Shown: positions 8,040 to 14,946, counted from the stretch's first letter. The stretch: DNA of 15,049 bases from an uncultured Leptotrichia sp. (GCA_938017765.1 CALIJH010000062.1:1-15049); one strand, 5' to 3'. Translations and numbers: made by a program. Notes: generated by a model from the sequence alone, not told the origin.

Positions 8040-8819
8040 TTATCTCGTAATTCCTCTTTTACTTTTTCTTATAAATTCTACTACTTTCATTGCTTCATCA
8101 AAATGGCTGTAATCTCTTTCAAGTATCTGTAATGCTTCTTCGAGTTTCAGTTTTTTCTTGAAAATAATTTTATAGACTTCCCTTAAAGTCTTTATCTGTT
8201 CTTCTGAAAATCCTCTTCTTTGAAGTCCCACAATATTTATATATACTGCTCTTGCTTTATTTCCCTCGGAAAGCATATAAGGAACTACATCTTGAGTTAC
8301 TGCCGAACAGCCTCCTATCATGGCGTGTCTGCCTACTCTCGTAAACTGATGTATAGCTGTAAGTCCGCCGACTACTGCATAATCTTCTACTTCCACATGA
8401 CCTGCAAAAGTCGCTGCATTGGCTAATACACAGTTATCCCCTATAATACAGTCATGGGCTATATGTACATACGCCATTATTAGACAATTGTTTCCAATTC
8501 TTGTTTCGTATTTATCGTCCGTTCCTCTATGGATAGTAACAAATTCTCTTATTTTATTGTTATTTCCGATTACAACTCTCGTTTTTTCACCTTTAAATTT
8601 TAAATCCTGAGGTACTTTCCCTATAGAAACAAAAGAAAATATGTAGTTATTCTCTCCTATTGTTGTTTCTCCTTCTATGACAACATGGGATTCCACAGTT
8701 GTTCCGTTTCCTATTACTACTTCAGGTCCTATAATCGAATATGCTCCCACAGTTATATTCTCTCCAAGCTTAGCTTCTTCAGCTACTATTGCCGTCGGAT
8801 GTATATTATTTCTACTCAT
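8040..8819 (-). CDS. lpxA: Acyl-ACP--UDP-N-acetylglucosamine O-acyltransferase
   Basis: Trimeric cytoplasmic acyltransferase for the first step of lipid A synthesis: 3-O-acylation of UDP-GlcNAc from 3-hydroxyacyl-ACP. Residues 1-190 form imperfect hexapeptide repeats of a left-handed beta helix; 191-259 is the helical C-terminal domain with VGLQRRGFSEEQIKTLREVY. The catalytic His is His122 in HIAHDC (119-124), equivalent to E. coli His125; HQF (157-159) and GGCSAV (169-174) are also conserved. The residue at the E. coli Gly173 position, which sets acyl length, is Gly170, suggesting a long (about C14) chain as in E. coli; this is inference. Length 259 is typical. AGAGG precedes the ATG. It follows fabZ by 34 bases. 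Confidence 0.96.
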   Translation of the reverse strand: MSRNNIHPTAIVAEEAKLGENITVGAYSIIGPEVVIGNGTTVESHVVIEGETTIGENNYIFSFVSIGKVPQDLKFKGEKTRVVIGNNNKIREFVTIHRGTDDKYETRIGNNCLIMAYVHIAHDCIIGDNCVLANAATFAGHVEVEDYAVVGGLTAIHQFTRVGRHAMIGGCSAVTQDVVPYMLSEGNKARAVYINIVGLQRRGFSEEQIKTLREVYKIIFKKKLKLEEALQILERDYSHFDEAMKVVEFIRKSKRGITR

Positions 8820-8853
8820 AATTATACCTCTCCTATAATTTTATTGTGTTAAA

Positions 8854-9279
8854 TTACAATTCCTGTATTGCAAACATCAAATCAGCTTCACATGTAACTA
8901 TTCCGTCTACAGTACATCTCCCTTTGGCAACTATAAAATTTCTTTTTACTTTTATTTTCTCCACTTCTATTCTTAACTGGTCTCCGGGAACTACTCCTTT
9001 TCTGAATTTACATTTATCTATTGACATAAATAGAGGTATTTTCCCCGGCTCCAACATTAAGAGTCCAACTGCCTGAGCCATTGCTTCTACTTGTAGAACT
9101 CCCGGCATAACAGGTTTTTTGGGGAAATGCCCATTAAAAAATTCTTCATTCATAGTTACATTTTTTATTGCTACTAATGTATCTGTCCCATTTTTTTCCA
9201 CTACTCTGTCTACTAATAAAAACGGATATCTGTGCGGCAATATTTTCATGATATCTTCTATTGTCATTACTGGTTCCAT
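8854..9279 (-). CDS. fabZ: 3-hydroxyacyl-[acyl-carrier-protein] dehydratase FabZ
   Basis: Dehydrates 3-hydroxyacyl-ACP to trans-2-enoyl-ACP in fatty acid elongation, using the same hydroxyacyl-ACP pool drawn on by LpxA. The 141 residues form one hot-dog fold. LPHRYPFLLVDR (14-25) is the family's N-terminal signature; the catalytic His51 lies in GHFPKKPVMPG (50-60) and the catalytic Glu65 in LQVEAMAQ (62-69). AGGAGG (9291-9296) lies 11 bases before the ATG. It begins the second part of the lipid operon behind its own promoter at 9326-9355. The fabZ-lpxA order is common in Gram-negative genomes, where flux between the two enzymes balances saturated fatty acids against lipopolysaccharide. Confidence 0.96.
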   Translation of the reverse strand: MEPVMTIEDIMKILPHRYPFLLVDRVVEKNGTDTLVAIKNVTMNEEFFNGHFPKKPVMPGVLQVEAMAQAVGLLMLEPGKIPLFMSIDKCKFRKGVVPGDQLRIEVEKIKVKRNFIVAKGRCTVDGIVTCEADLMFAIQEL

Positions 9280-9325
9280 ATATATTTTATCCTCCTAAAA
9301 ATTTATATAATTTATCATTTACCGT

Positions 9326-9355
9326 ATTATAAACTTTATCCATTGTAAAAGTCAA
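9326..9355 (-). promoter_or_regulatory. Promoter for the fabZ-lpxA-lpxI-lpxB segment
   Basis: In the 108-base lpxC-fabZ gap, TTGACT (9350-9355) and a perfect TATAAT (9326-9331) lie 18 bases apart on the minus strand. The start would fall near 9319, giving a leader of about 40 bases that includes the AGGAGG site at 9291-9296. No terminator-like hairpin precedes it, so it probably adds to read-through from pcrA-lpxC. Confidence 0.7.
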
Positions 9356-9387
9356 TAATCTATTTTTTTATTTATCTTTTCCGTATC

Positions 9388-10242
9388 CTATAAATATTTC
9401 TTTGCAATAAGTTCTGTCAATTTTGCATTTACAAAATGCCCCGCTTTTATAGCTATTATATGTGCTTTTATCGGTCTTCCAAGCACGTAAAGATCTCCTA
9501 TAATATCCAGTATCTTATGTCTTACAAATTCATCAGGATATCTAAGTCCTTCAGGATTTAGAGGTCCGTCTTTCCCAATGACTATAGCATTTTCAAGACT
9601 TCCTCCAAGTGCCAGATTGTTTTTTTTCAGAAAATCTATTTCATAATCAAAAGCAAATGTTCTGCATCTTGATATTTTTTCAATATATTCTTCAAGATTT
9701 ACATTTATTTCAAAATACTGTGATTTTAGAAAATTATGATTAAAATCTATAGTATAGGATATTTTAAAATCATCATATGGTAAAGCTATTACATGTTTCC
9801 CGTCTTTTTCCTGACTAAATATTACAGGTTCCTTTATTACAATAGGCTCTATTTCACTTTCAAGCTCTTTTATTCCTGCTTCTTTCAGTTTTTTCATAAA
9901 CTGTATGGAACTTCCGTCGAGTATAGGCAGCTCATTTCCATTTATTTCTACTAATATATCAGTAATTCCTGAAACAGAAAGAGCCGACATAAAATGTTCT
10001 ATTGTATGGACTTTTACTTCATCCTTATTTCTTATATTTGTGCCTCTTTCAAGATCAAACAGATTTCTGTAATCGACTTTTATAACATTATCTTTATCAG
10101 TAATGTCAATTCTTTTAAAAATAATTCCCCTGCCTATTTCGCCGTTATCTTCGTTAGACTTTAAAGTAAGTTTTATTTCCTGCCCTTTATGAAGTCCTAT
10201 TCCACTTATTTCTACTTCATTTTTTATAGTTTTTCTTTTCAT
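9388..10242 (-). CDS. lpxC: UDP-3-O-acyl-N-acetylglucosamine deacetylase
   Basis: Zinc-dependent deacetylase for the committed step of lipid A synthesis. The 284 residues are slightly short of the usual 300 or so but include both alpha/beta halves. The N-terminal block ISGIGLHKG (12-20) is typical. Zinc ligands match E. coli: His83 in TIEHFMSAL (80-88), His242 and Asp246 in RHKILDIIGD (241-250). The catalytic base Glu82 and the His269 in AGHFVNAKL (267-275) are also present, so the enzyme should be active. GGAGG lies seven bases before the ATG. It follows pcrA by 19 bases and precedes fabZ by 108. In Enterobacteria LpxC is degraded by FtsH through its C-terminal tail; this protein ends soon after the core fold (LIAKKYL), so such a tail is not evident. 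Confidence 0.96.
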   Translation of the reverse strand: MKRKTIKNEVEISGIGLHKGQEIKLTLKSNEDNGEIGRGIIFKRIDITDKDNVIKVDYRNLFDLERGTNIRNKDEVKVHTIEHFMSALSVSGITDILVEINGNELPILDGSSIQFMKKLKEAGIKELESEIEPIVIKEPVIFSQEKDGKHVIALPYDDFKISYTIDFNHNFLKSQYFEINVNLEEYIEKISRCRTFAFDYEIDFLKKNNLALGGSLENAIVIGKDGPLNPEGLRYPDEFVRHKILDIIGDLYVLGRPIKAHIIAIKAGHFVNAKLTELIAKKYL

Positions 10243-10261
10243 TTATTGCCTCCGATTTCTT

Positions 10262-12463
10262 TTATTCATCTTTCAAAATCTTTTTCACCAATACTAAAGC
10301 TATTTTTTTTTCTCCTACTGCAAAATCGACTGTCATACTCTTACTGTCCATACTTTTTATTTTTCCTTTTCCAAATTTTATATGAGTTACTTTATCTCCG
10401 ACTTTGTATTTCAAATCATGTCGGTGCTTCAAATCCTGCGTCCTTACGGATTTTATGGCAAAAGGATTGAAATTTTCTATTTTTGTTTTTCTTTTACTGT
10501 CTATAACCGTACTTTTTTCCATTTTTTTTGTGAATTTAGAAAATTTTTCAGATAAATATTCGAGATTATCCTGTTTCATTTCATAAATAAATCTGGAAGG
10601 CTTTATCATAAAATTCATTTGCCCCCAAACCATTCTTTCGGAAACATGAGATATAAACAGCTCTTTTTTAGCCCTTGTTACGGCGACATAGCACAGTCGT
10701 CTTTCCTCTTCTATATCTTCTTCAGGAGTTTCAAAATTACATGACGGAAAAAGCCCGTCTTCCATTCCTGCAATAAATACATAATCAAACTCAAGTCCTT
10801 TGGAACTGTGTACTGTCATCAGTTTCACAAAATTTTCTTCGTCTTCCATATCATCGGTAGATGTGCTTAATGACACCATATCCAGATATTCTCCCAGTGA
10901 AAGACCTTCATTCTGTTTCTGTGCTTCGGTTATACTGTTTAAGAGTTCTTCAATGTTTTTTACCCTGTCTTCTTTATTGTCCTCTATAAAGTCAATATAT
11001 TTTGTTCTGGACATTACTTCATCAAAAACTTCTTTTACTGACAATTCATCAAGGCTTTCATATATTTCCTGCATCATTTTATAAAAATTTGTAAGAGTTT
11101 CCCTTACTCCTGACCTAATTTCAGGCACTTCATTTATAAATTTTAATGAATCTAACATTGACAGTCCTTTTTCATGAGCCAGTTGAGCTATTTTTTCGAG
11201 GGTTTTATCTCCTATGGAACGTTTAGGAACATTTATAATTCTTAAAAAATTATGATTATCATTTTTATTATTAAGCAAACTCAAATATGCAAGAATATCC
11301 TTAATTTCTTTTCTTTGAAAAAACTGCATACCGCCATAGATTTTATAAGGAATATTCGCTGCCAAAAGTTTTTCTTCCAAAACTCTCGACTGCGCATTAG
11401 TTCTGTATAAAATAGTCATATCTTTATAGTATTTTCCGCCCTTTGATTTGGCTTTTATATTCTCTACTATATATTCAGCTTCATCATAGACATTTTCAGC
11501 ATTAAATACTTTTATTTTTTCACCTTCATCTCCGTCAGTCCAAAGTTTTTTCCCCTTGGAGCTTTTATTATTTTTTATTACTTCGTTGGCAACAGCGAGT
11601 ATTCTCTTTGTAGATCTGTAATTTCTCTCAAGTTTTACTACAAAGGCATCGGGATAGTCCCTTTCAAAGTTCAATATGTTATTTATATTCGCTCCTCTAA
11701 AAGCATATATACTTTGGTCCTCATCTCCGACTACACATATATTTTTATATTTTGAAGCGATTATACTTATTATCTCATATTGAATATCATTTGTATCCTG
11801 ATATTCGTCTACGACAATATATCTATATCTATCCTGTACTCTTTCAAGAACATATGAATCATCCAGTAACTTTCTCGCATTCAGCAGCAAATCCGAAAAA
11901 TCCATTGCATTATTTGCTTTCAGGACTTCATTGTACTGTTTATATATTTCATAAAAAAATTTGTTTGCAGGAAGTTTCAAATCCAGTTCTTTTTCAAGCT
12001 GTTCAGGTCCTATCCCCTGCTCTTTCAGTTTACTTATCTTTCCTGCTATTCTTCCCGGAGTAAAATCATCATTTCCTGCATTTAAATCTCTTTTTATCTT
12101 TCCAATTATACTTTTCTGGTCATCTACATCGTATATGTTGAAATTTCTCCCGTAACCTATCCTTTCAGAATAAGTTTTCAATAATCTCACTGCAAAAGAA
12201 TGAAATGTCGAAACTACAAGATTGTGAGAATCAGCTCCAACTAATGCTTCGGCTCTTTCTTTCATTTCTCTTGCAGCCTTATTTGTAAATGTCAGGGCAA
12301 GGATATTTAAAGGGGAAATTCCTTTTTCCCTTATCATATGAGCTATTCTGTATGTAACAGTTCTTGTTTTCCCGCTTCCTGCACCTGCCAATATTAAGAT
12401 AGGTCCTTCAACTTTTTCTGCCGCTTTTCTCTGTTCACTGTTTAATTCATCTAAAATACTCAT
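10262..12463 (-). CDS. pcrA: UvrD/PcrA-type ATP-dependent DNA helicase
   Basis: Superfamily 1A 3'-5' DNA helicase acting in nucleotide excision repair, replication restart and removal of recombinase filaments. The 733 residues match PcrA. Motifs in order: Q-motif region LNSEQRKAAE (7-16), Walker A AGAGSGKT (26-33), motif Ia LTFTNKAAREM (57-67), motif II VVDEYQDTN (217-225), motif III GDEDQSIYAFRGA (246-258), motif IV NYRSTKRI (281-288), motif V TVHSSKGLEFDYV and motif VI RRLCYVAVTRAKKEL. The C-terminal 50 residues carry the Tudor-like element VGDKVTHIKFGKGKI, which binds RNA polymerase in Bacillus PcrA. The gene begins the leftward cluster, 19 bases upstream of lpxC, behind a candidate promoter at 12593-12601. 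PcrA and UvrD cannot be separated by sequence alone; the resemblance to Gram-positive PcrA is the closer. Confidence 0.95.
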   Translation of the reverse strand: MSILDELNSEQRKAAEKVEGPILILAGAGSGKTRTVTYRIAHMIREKGISPLNILALTFTNKAAREMKERAEALVGADSHNLVVSTFHSFAVRLLKTYSERIGYGRNFNIYDVDDQKSIIGKIKRDLNAGNDDFTPGRIAGKISKLKEQGIGPEQLEKELDLKLPANKFFYEIYKQYNEVLKANNAMDFSDLLLNARKLLDDSYVLERVQDRYRYIVVDEYQDTNDIQYEIISIIASKYKNICVVGDEDQSIYAFRGANINNILNFERDYPDAFVVKLERNYRSTKRILAVANEVIKNNKSSKGKKLWTDGDEGEKIKVFNAENVYDEAEYIVENIKAKSKGGKYYKDMTILYRTNAQSRVLEEKLLAANIPYKIYGGMQFFQRKEIKDILAYLSLLNNKNDNHNFLRIINVPKRSIGDKTLEKIAQLAHEKGLSMLDSLKFINEVPEIRSGVRETLTNFYKMMQEIYESLDELSVKEVFDEVMSRTKYIDFIEDNKEDRVKNIEELLNSITEAQKQNEGLSLGEYLDMVSLSTSTDDMEDEENFVKLMTVHSSKGLEFDYVFIAGMEDGLFPSCNFETPEEDIEEERRLCYVAVTRAKKELFISHVSERMVWGQMNFMIKPSRFIYEMKQDNLEYLSEKFSKFTKKMEKSTVIDSKRKTKIENFNPFAIKSVRTQDLKHRHDLKYKVGDKVTHIKFGKGKIKSMDSKSMTVDFAVGEKKIALVLVKKILKDE

Positions 12464-12592
12464 TTTGTATGCCTTCCTTTTCTTTCCTGTTCTTAATTAT
12501 TTATATTAAACTTTTTATCCCTGAATTTTAAACTTAAAACCTTGAGATCATTCTTTTATTAGAAAGTTATATTTTACTGATTTATTAAATAA

Positions 12593-12601
12593 ATTATATC
12601 A
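12593..12601 (-). promoter_or_regulatory. Candidate extended -10 promoter for pcrA-lpxC
   Basis: The minus strand reads TGATATAAT, a perfect -10 box (12593-12598) with the extended TG one base before it. The expected -35 position is only a T-run, shared with the TM2 gene's terminator tail, so activity would rest on the extended -10. The resulting leader to pcrA would be about 120 bases; no structured element was recognised in it. Confidence 0.4.
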
Positions 12602-12610
12602 TAATTGAGT

Positions 12611-12643
12611 AATAAAAAAAAGAGTGAAGCAAACTCTTTTTTT
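12611..12643 (-). terminator. Rho-independent terminator of the TM2-domain gene
   Basis: An 11-base inverted repeat pairs 12615-12625 with 12633-12643 around a seven-base loop. Read on the minus strand the GAGT/ACTC core is followed by a run of eight T, then ATTACTC. It lies about 20 bases after the TM2 gene stop. Because the arms are A- and T-runs it could also act in the plus direction, but no plus-strand gene leads into it. Confidence 0.8.
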
Positions 12644-12661
12644 AAATTATGATTACTAAAA

Positions 12662-13093
12662 TTATGAAATATTTCCATTTTCATCGGAAGATTTCATCAC
12701 TGCTAATATAATTTGGATAATACATATAGCTCCTTCTATAAACATAATAAATACACCTATATAAATGAAAGATAATATAAAAGCTATTATTGTAGTTAAT
12801 ATAAATATAATTCCCTGTAATGTTTTTCCCGCATAGAAAGAATGAACTCCCCATAATCCTAAAAACCACGCCAATAAACAGTACACTATCTTATTATATT
12901 TTCTTTTATTTTTTGATATTTTTTCTGCTCTTACACTCATTACAGTAAAATCCTCTTCTCCTTGTGTTCTGTTTTCCGTTCCTCCCGTTTTTGCTTCCTG
13001 TGAGAAATCCTGTTCATTTTGAAATCCGCTACCTGTCTCTTCCACTTTTATTTCTTCCAATTCGGCTTCTTCCAAATTTTTGTATTCATCCAT
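12662..13093 (-). CDS. TM2 domain-containing membrane protein
   Basis: Protein of 143 residues with two parts. Residues 1-60 are hydrophilic and Glu-rich (LEEAELEEIKVEE at 7-19), probably cytoplasmic and disordered, with no signal peptide. Residues 66-134 form a TM2 domain: a basic stretch (NKRKYNK), a first membrane helix at about 69-86 containing LLAWFLGLWGVHSFYAGK (73-90), which is the TM2 family signature, then a helix pair at about 92-113 and 114-133 ending before a polar tail. The function of bacterial TM2 proteins is generally unknown. It is a single-gene unit, with a promoter at 13146-13174 and a terminator at 12611-12643. Ribosome binding candidates are AGGAG 12 bases and AAGG three bases before the ATG; start choice is moderately certain. 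Confidence 0.82.
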   Translation of the reverse strand: MDEYKNLEEAELEEIKVEETGSGFQNEQDFSQEAKTGGTENRTQGEEDFTVMSVRAEKISKNKRKYNKIVYCLLAWFLGLWGVHSFYAGKTLQGIIFILTTIIAFILSFIYIGVFIMFIEGAICIIQIILAVMKSSDENGNIS

Positions 13094-13145
13094 ATACCTT
13101 AAATTCTCCTTTCATTTTCACATTTATTTGTTTCTTATTTTAAAT

Positions 13146-13174
13146 ATACTAACACATTATAAAATAAAAATCAA
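13146..13174 (-). promoter_or_regulatory. Candidate promoter of the TM2-domain gene
   Basis: Minus-strand TTGATT (13169-13174) and TAGTAT (13146-13151) are separated by exactly 17 bases, and a TG one base before the second box gives an extended -10. The start would fall near 13139, leaving a leader of about 45 bases. The -35 box is also the right arm of the hairpin ending the upstream gene, so terminator and promoter overlap. Confidence 0.5.
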
Positions 13175-13194
13175 TGTAGAATTTAATTTGATTT
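13160..13194 (-). terminator. Weak terminator of the GNAT-CDF gene
   Basis: On the minus strand AAATCAA (13188-13194) pairs with TTGATTT (13168-13174) across a 13-base loop and is followed by TTATTTTAT. It begins about 23 bases after the stop codon. The seven-pair AT-rich stem is weak, so read-through into the TM2 gene is likely. Confidence 0.4.
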
Positions 13195-13217
13195 ATAAAA
13201 TGCAGACATATCTTTTA

Positions 13218-14465
13218 TTAATCATCATATAAAGGCTCCAGATGTATCATTATTCTTTTTATGTTTTTATATTTATGTTTTATAAATTTTGATATCTTAT
13301 TAGTAATTTCATGAGCTTCATCTACCGTCATAAGCTTATTTACTCTCACATCGGCAGTGATATACACATCTTTTCCTGAAGTAGTCATCCTGAAATCATG
13401 AGCATTTTCTATTTCTTCAAACTCTGAAAAGTCTTTTTTTATATTTTCCAGTAATTCTTCATTCTGAGAATCAAGAAGTATAAGGGCATTTTCCTTAATA
13501 AGTTTATAACCCTCCCTTATGATATATAAAGCAACAGCAATACCGACAAGAACATCAGATATAGGATTTATTCTCGACAGCAAAATCCCTAAAAGTACCG
13601 AAGATGATATGACTATATCAGTTTTATAGTCTTTCAGCAGGGAATTTATGAGCTGACCTCTGTAATCCTTTGTTTTATATTTCATAAATATCAGTTGAAA
13701 AATTTTTATTATAATGGCAATCACTGTTACCACTACGGGAATAATGTCCGTTATAATTTTGTTTTCTGCGTTAAATAAATTTATTACATTTTCTTTAATA
13801 AGGTTAAAAGCAGTAAGTATTATAAATGTTCCGATTATGACACTGAAAACCGATTCTATTTTTCCATGACCATAGGGGTGATCTTTATCTTCAGGGTTTG
13901 AACCTACTTTCAAACCTATTATTACTAAAATATTTGTAATCAAATCGGACAGTGAATTTATCCCGTCTGCCAATAGTGAAATACTTTTAAACAAAGTTCC
14001 CGTAAAAATTTTAAGAAATGCTAATATTATATTTACAGCTATTGCAAACTTTGATACAAAAAACATACTCTTTTCCTGTTTTTTATTTTCAGTTAGATTG
14101 TTTAATATATAACCATTCTCATTTTTTATAAATCTCTGCTTTTCAAGGAAATTATTCATCTTCTTATGATTTTTCACAGTCAGTGTATCAAAATTATTAT
14201 TTATAAGCCAGTTTATAAGATATTTTAGGAGTATAGTCCCATACCCGTTATTTCTCAATTTAGGTATTATAAATATTTTTTTTAGCTCAGCATTTTGTCC
14301 CAAATCTTTTTCCGAGCTGATTATTGCATATCCGTATATCTTATTTTCTGAACACAGAATAAAAAGCTTTTCCTTATTTGTATTAAATATAAACTCTTTA
14401 TCCATATCTTTTATTTTTTCAATCCTGTCTCTTTCCGATTTATTATCCCACTGAATAATATCCAT
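13218..14465 (-). CDS. GNAT acetyltransferase-cation diffusion facilitator fusion, probable Mn2+ exporter
   Basis: The frame opens at a GTG (14469-14471), but that codon overlaps the AAGGAG ribosome site (14471-14476), so the ATG at 14463-14465, five bases from it, is the likely start (415 residues; numbering below includes two extra). Residues 1-127 are a GNAT fold, with motif A at about 64-89 and the acetyl-CoA loop RNNGYG (73-78). Residues 136-331 are the CDF membrane domain: LLADGINSLSD (166-176), HPYGHGKIE (198-206) and LLKDYKTD (278-285). Residues 335-417 are the cytoplasmic CDF dimerisation domain. The transport site reads Asn172-xxx-Asp176 in helix 2 and Asp281-xxx-Asp285 in helix 5. 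This N-D-D-D set is that of MntE-type manganese exporters, while zinc exporters have His, so Mn2+ export is inferred. The substrate of the acetyltransferase domain is unknown. It is downstream of the SRP RNA gene and behind a hairpin at 14491-14528. Confidence 0.88.
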   Translation of the reverse strand: MDIIQWDNKSERDRIEKIKDMDKEFIFNTNKEKLFILCSENKIYGYAIISSEKDLGQNAELKKIFIIPKLRNNGYGTILLKYLINWLINNNFDTLTVKNHKKMNNFLEKQRFIKNENGYILNNLTENKKQEKSMFFVSKFAIAVNIILAFLKIFTGTLFKSISLLADGINSLSDLITNILVIIGLKVGSNPEDKDHPYGHGKIESVFSVIIGTFIILTAFNLIKENVINLFNAENKIITDIIPVVVTVIAIIIKIFQLIFMKYKTKDYRGQLINSLLKDYKTDIVISSSVLLGILLSRINPISDVLVGIAVALYIIREGYKLIKENALILLDSQNEELLENIKKDFSEFEEIENAHDFRMTTSGKDVYITADVRVNKLMTVDEAHEITNKISKFIKHKYKNIKRIMIHLEPLYDD

Positions 14466-14490
14466 AGCCACTCCTTAATACTATTTCATA

Positions 14491-14528
14491 ATAAAAAATA
14501 AATAGCAATGAAATTATTTCCTGCTATT
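14491..14528 (-). terminator. Hairpin with T-tract between SRP RNA gene and GNAT-CDF gene
   Basis: On the minus strand AATAGCA (complement of 14522-14528) pairs perfectly with TGCTATT (complement of 14501-14507); an inner GAA/TTC pairing extends it, and TATTTTTTATT follows. The structure fits a rho-independent terminator. It lies about 100 bases beyond the SRP RNA 3' end and only about 15 bases before the ribosome site of the fusion gene, so it either ends SRP RNA read-through or acts as an attenuator in the fusion gene's leader. Confidence 0.6.
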
Positions 14529-14623
14529 GTGTATATAATGTCTATATTTAAAATAGTTATACTTTAAAATGTCATAATTTGCTGTATTACACAAAATACT
14601 TAATCACGTATTTATCAAATATA

Positions 14624-14898
14624 TTTAGTCATACATCGGACTTTTGAAAAAACTCCACTATCTGTTTCTTATATCAAAAACTCAAAAATAGCGACCCCAT
14701 AAACCTAAAGAAATCGACTTAGTGCTGCTTCGTTCCCAACCTGACACGATTCGCCGCTTCTCTACAATATAGGACTATTTTCTCAACATTCTCAATATAA
14801 GGCATTGATACTGAAATTATCCGCAAGTCCGACATCACCTCTACTAAAGCGGGTTGTAGATACAGGGCACCGCTAACTCCCCGGCTAGTATGACTAAA
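14624..14898 (-). ncRNA. ffs: Signal recognition particle RNA, long Alu-containing type
   Basis: RNA scaffold of the signal recognition particle, which binds Ffh and targets nascent membrane and secreted proteins. Read on the minus strand, the ends pair as helix 1 (14888-14898 with 14624-14634, 11 perfect pairs). Alu domain: helix 3 GGGG/CCCT, then helix 4 TCTAC/GTAGA (14856-14860 with 14840-14844), and the two loops contain AGCGG (14870-14874) and CCGCT (14848-14852), which are complementary and form the known loop-loop contact. Helix 5 begins GTCGGACTT paired with AAGTCCGAT. S domain: helix 8 at about 14712-14751 carries GTCAGG, the GGAA tetraloop (complement of 14733-14736) and GAAGCAGCAC, the Ffh-binding core. 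About 270-275 nt, as in Bacillus and clostridial SRP RNAs rather than the 114-nt E. coli 4.5S form. The start is probably at 14894-14895; exact ends are uncertain by a few bases. Confidence 0.95.
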
Positions 14899-14900
14899 TC

Positions 14901-14929
14901 AGTATATCATTTTTCTTAAATATTGTCAA
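14901..14929 (-). promoter_or_regulatory. Near-consensus promoter of the SRP RNA gene
   Basis: Minus-strand TTGACA (14924-14929, perfect) and TATACT (14901-14906, five of six) are separated by exactly 17 bases. The start is expected at 14894-14895, inside the first base pairs of helix 1. The quality of the match suits a constitutively expressed, abundant stable RNA read by the housekeeping sigma factor. Confidence 0.9.
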
Positions 14930-14946
14930 TGTTATAAAATTTCTTT

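Noticed and set aside
9280..9387. FapR- or FabT-like operator in front of fabZ
   Set aside because: No palindrome resembling the known fatty-acid operators was found around the promoter; the region is promoter boxes and a ribosome site only.
12681..12869. A 62-codon minus-strand frame inside the TM2 gene
   Set aside because: It overlaps the TM2 coding sequence in another frame and encodes Tyr/Asn-rich sequence without a family motif; the TM2 frame carries the signature.
14465..14624. yybP-ykoY type Mn2+ riboswitch before the putative Mn2+ exporter
   Set aside because: The leader is extremely AT-rich and lacks the conserved GGGGAGUA-like and CCGAAA-like loops of that class; only a simple hairpin with T-tract is present.
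14581..14634. A second small hairpin (AAATAC/GTATTT) just after the SRP RNA as its terminator
   Set aside because: The six-pair AT stem is followed by TGTGTAA rather than a T-run; the hairpin at 14491-14528 is a better terminator.
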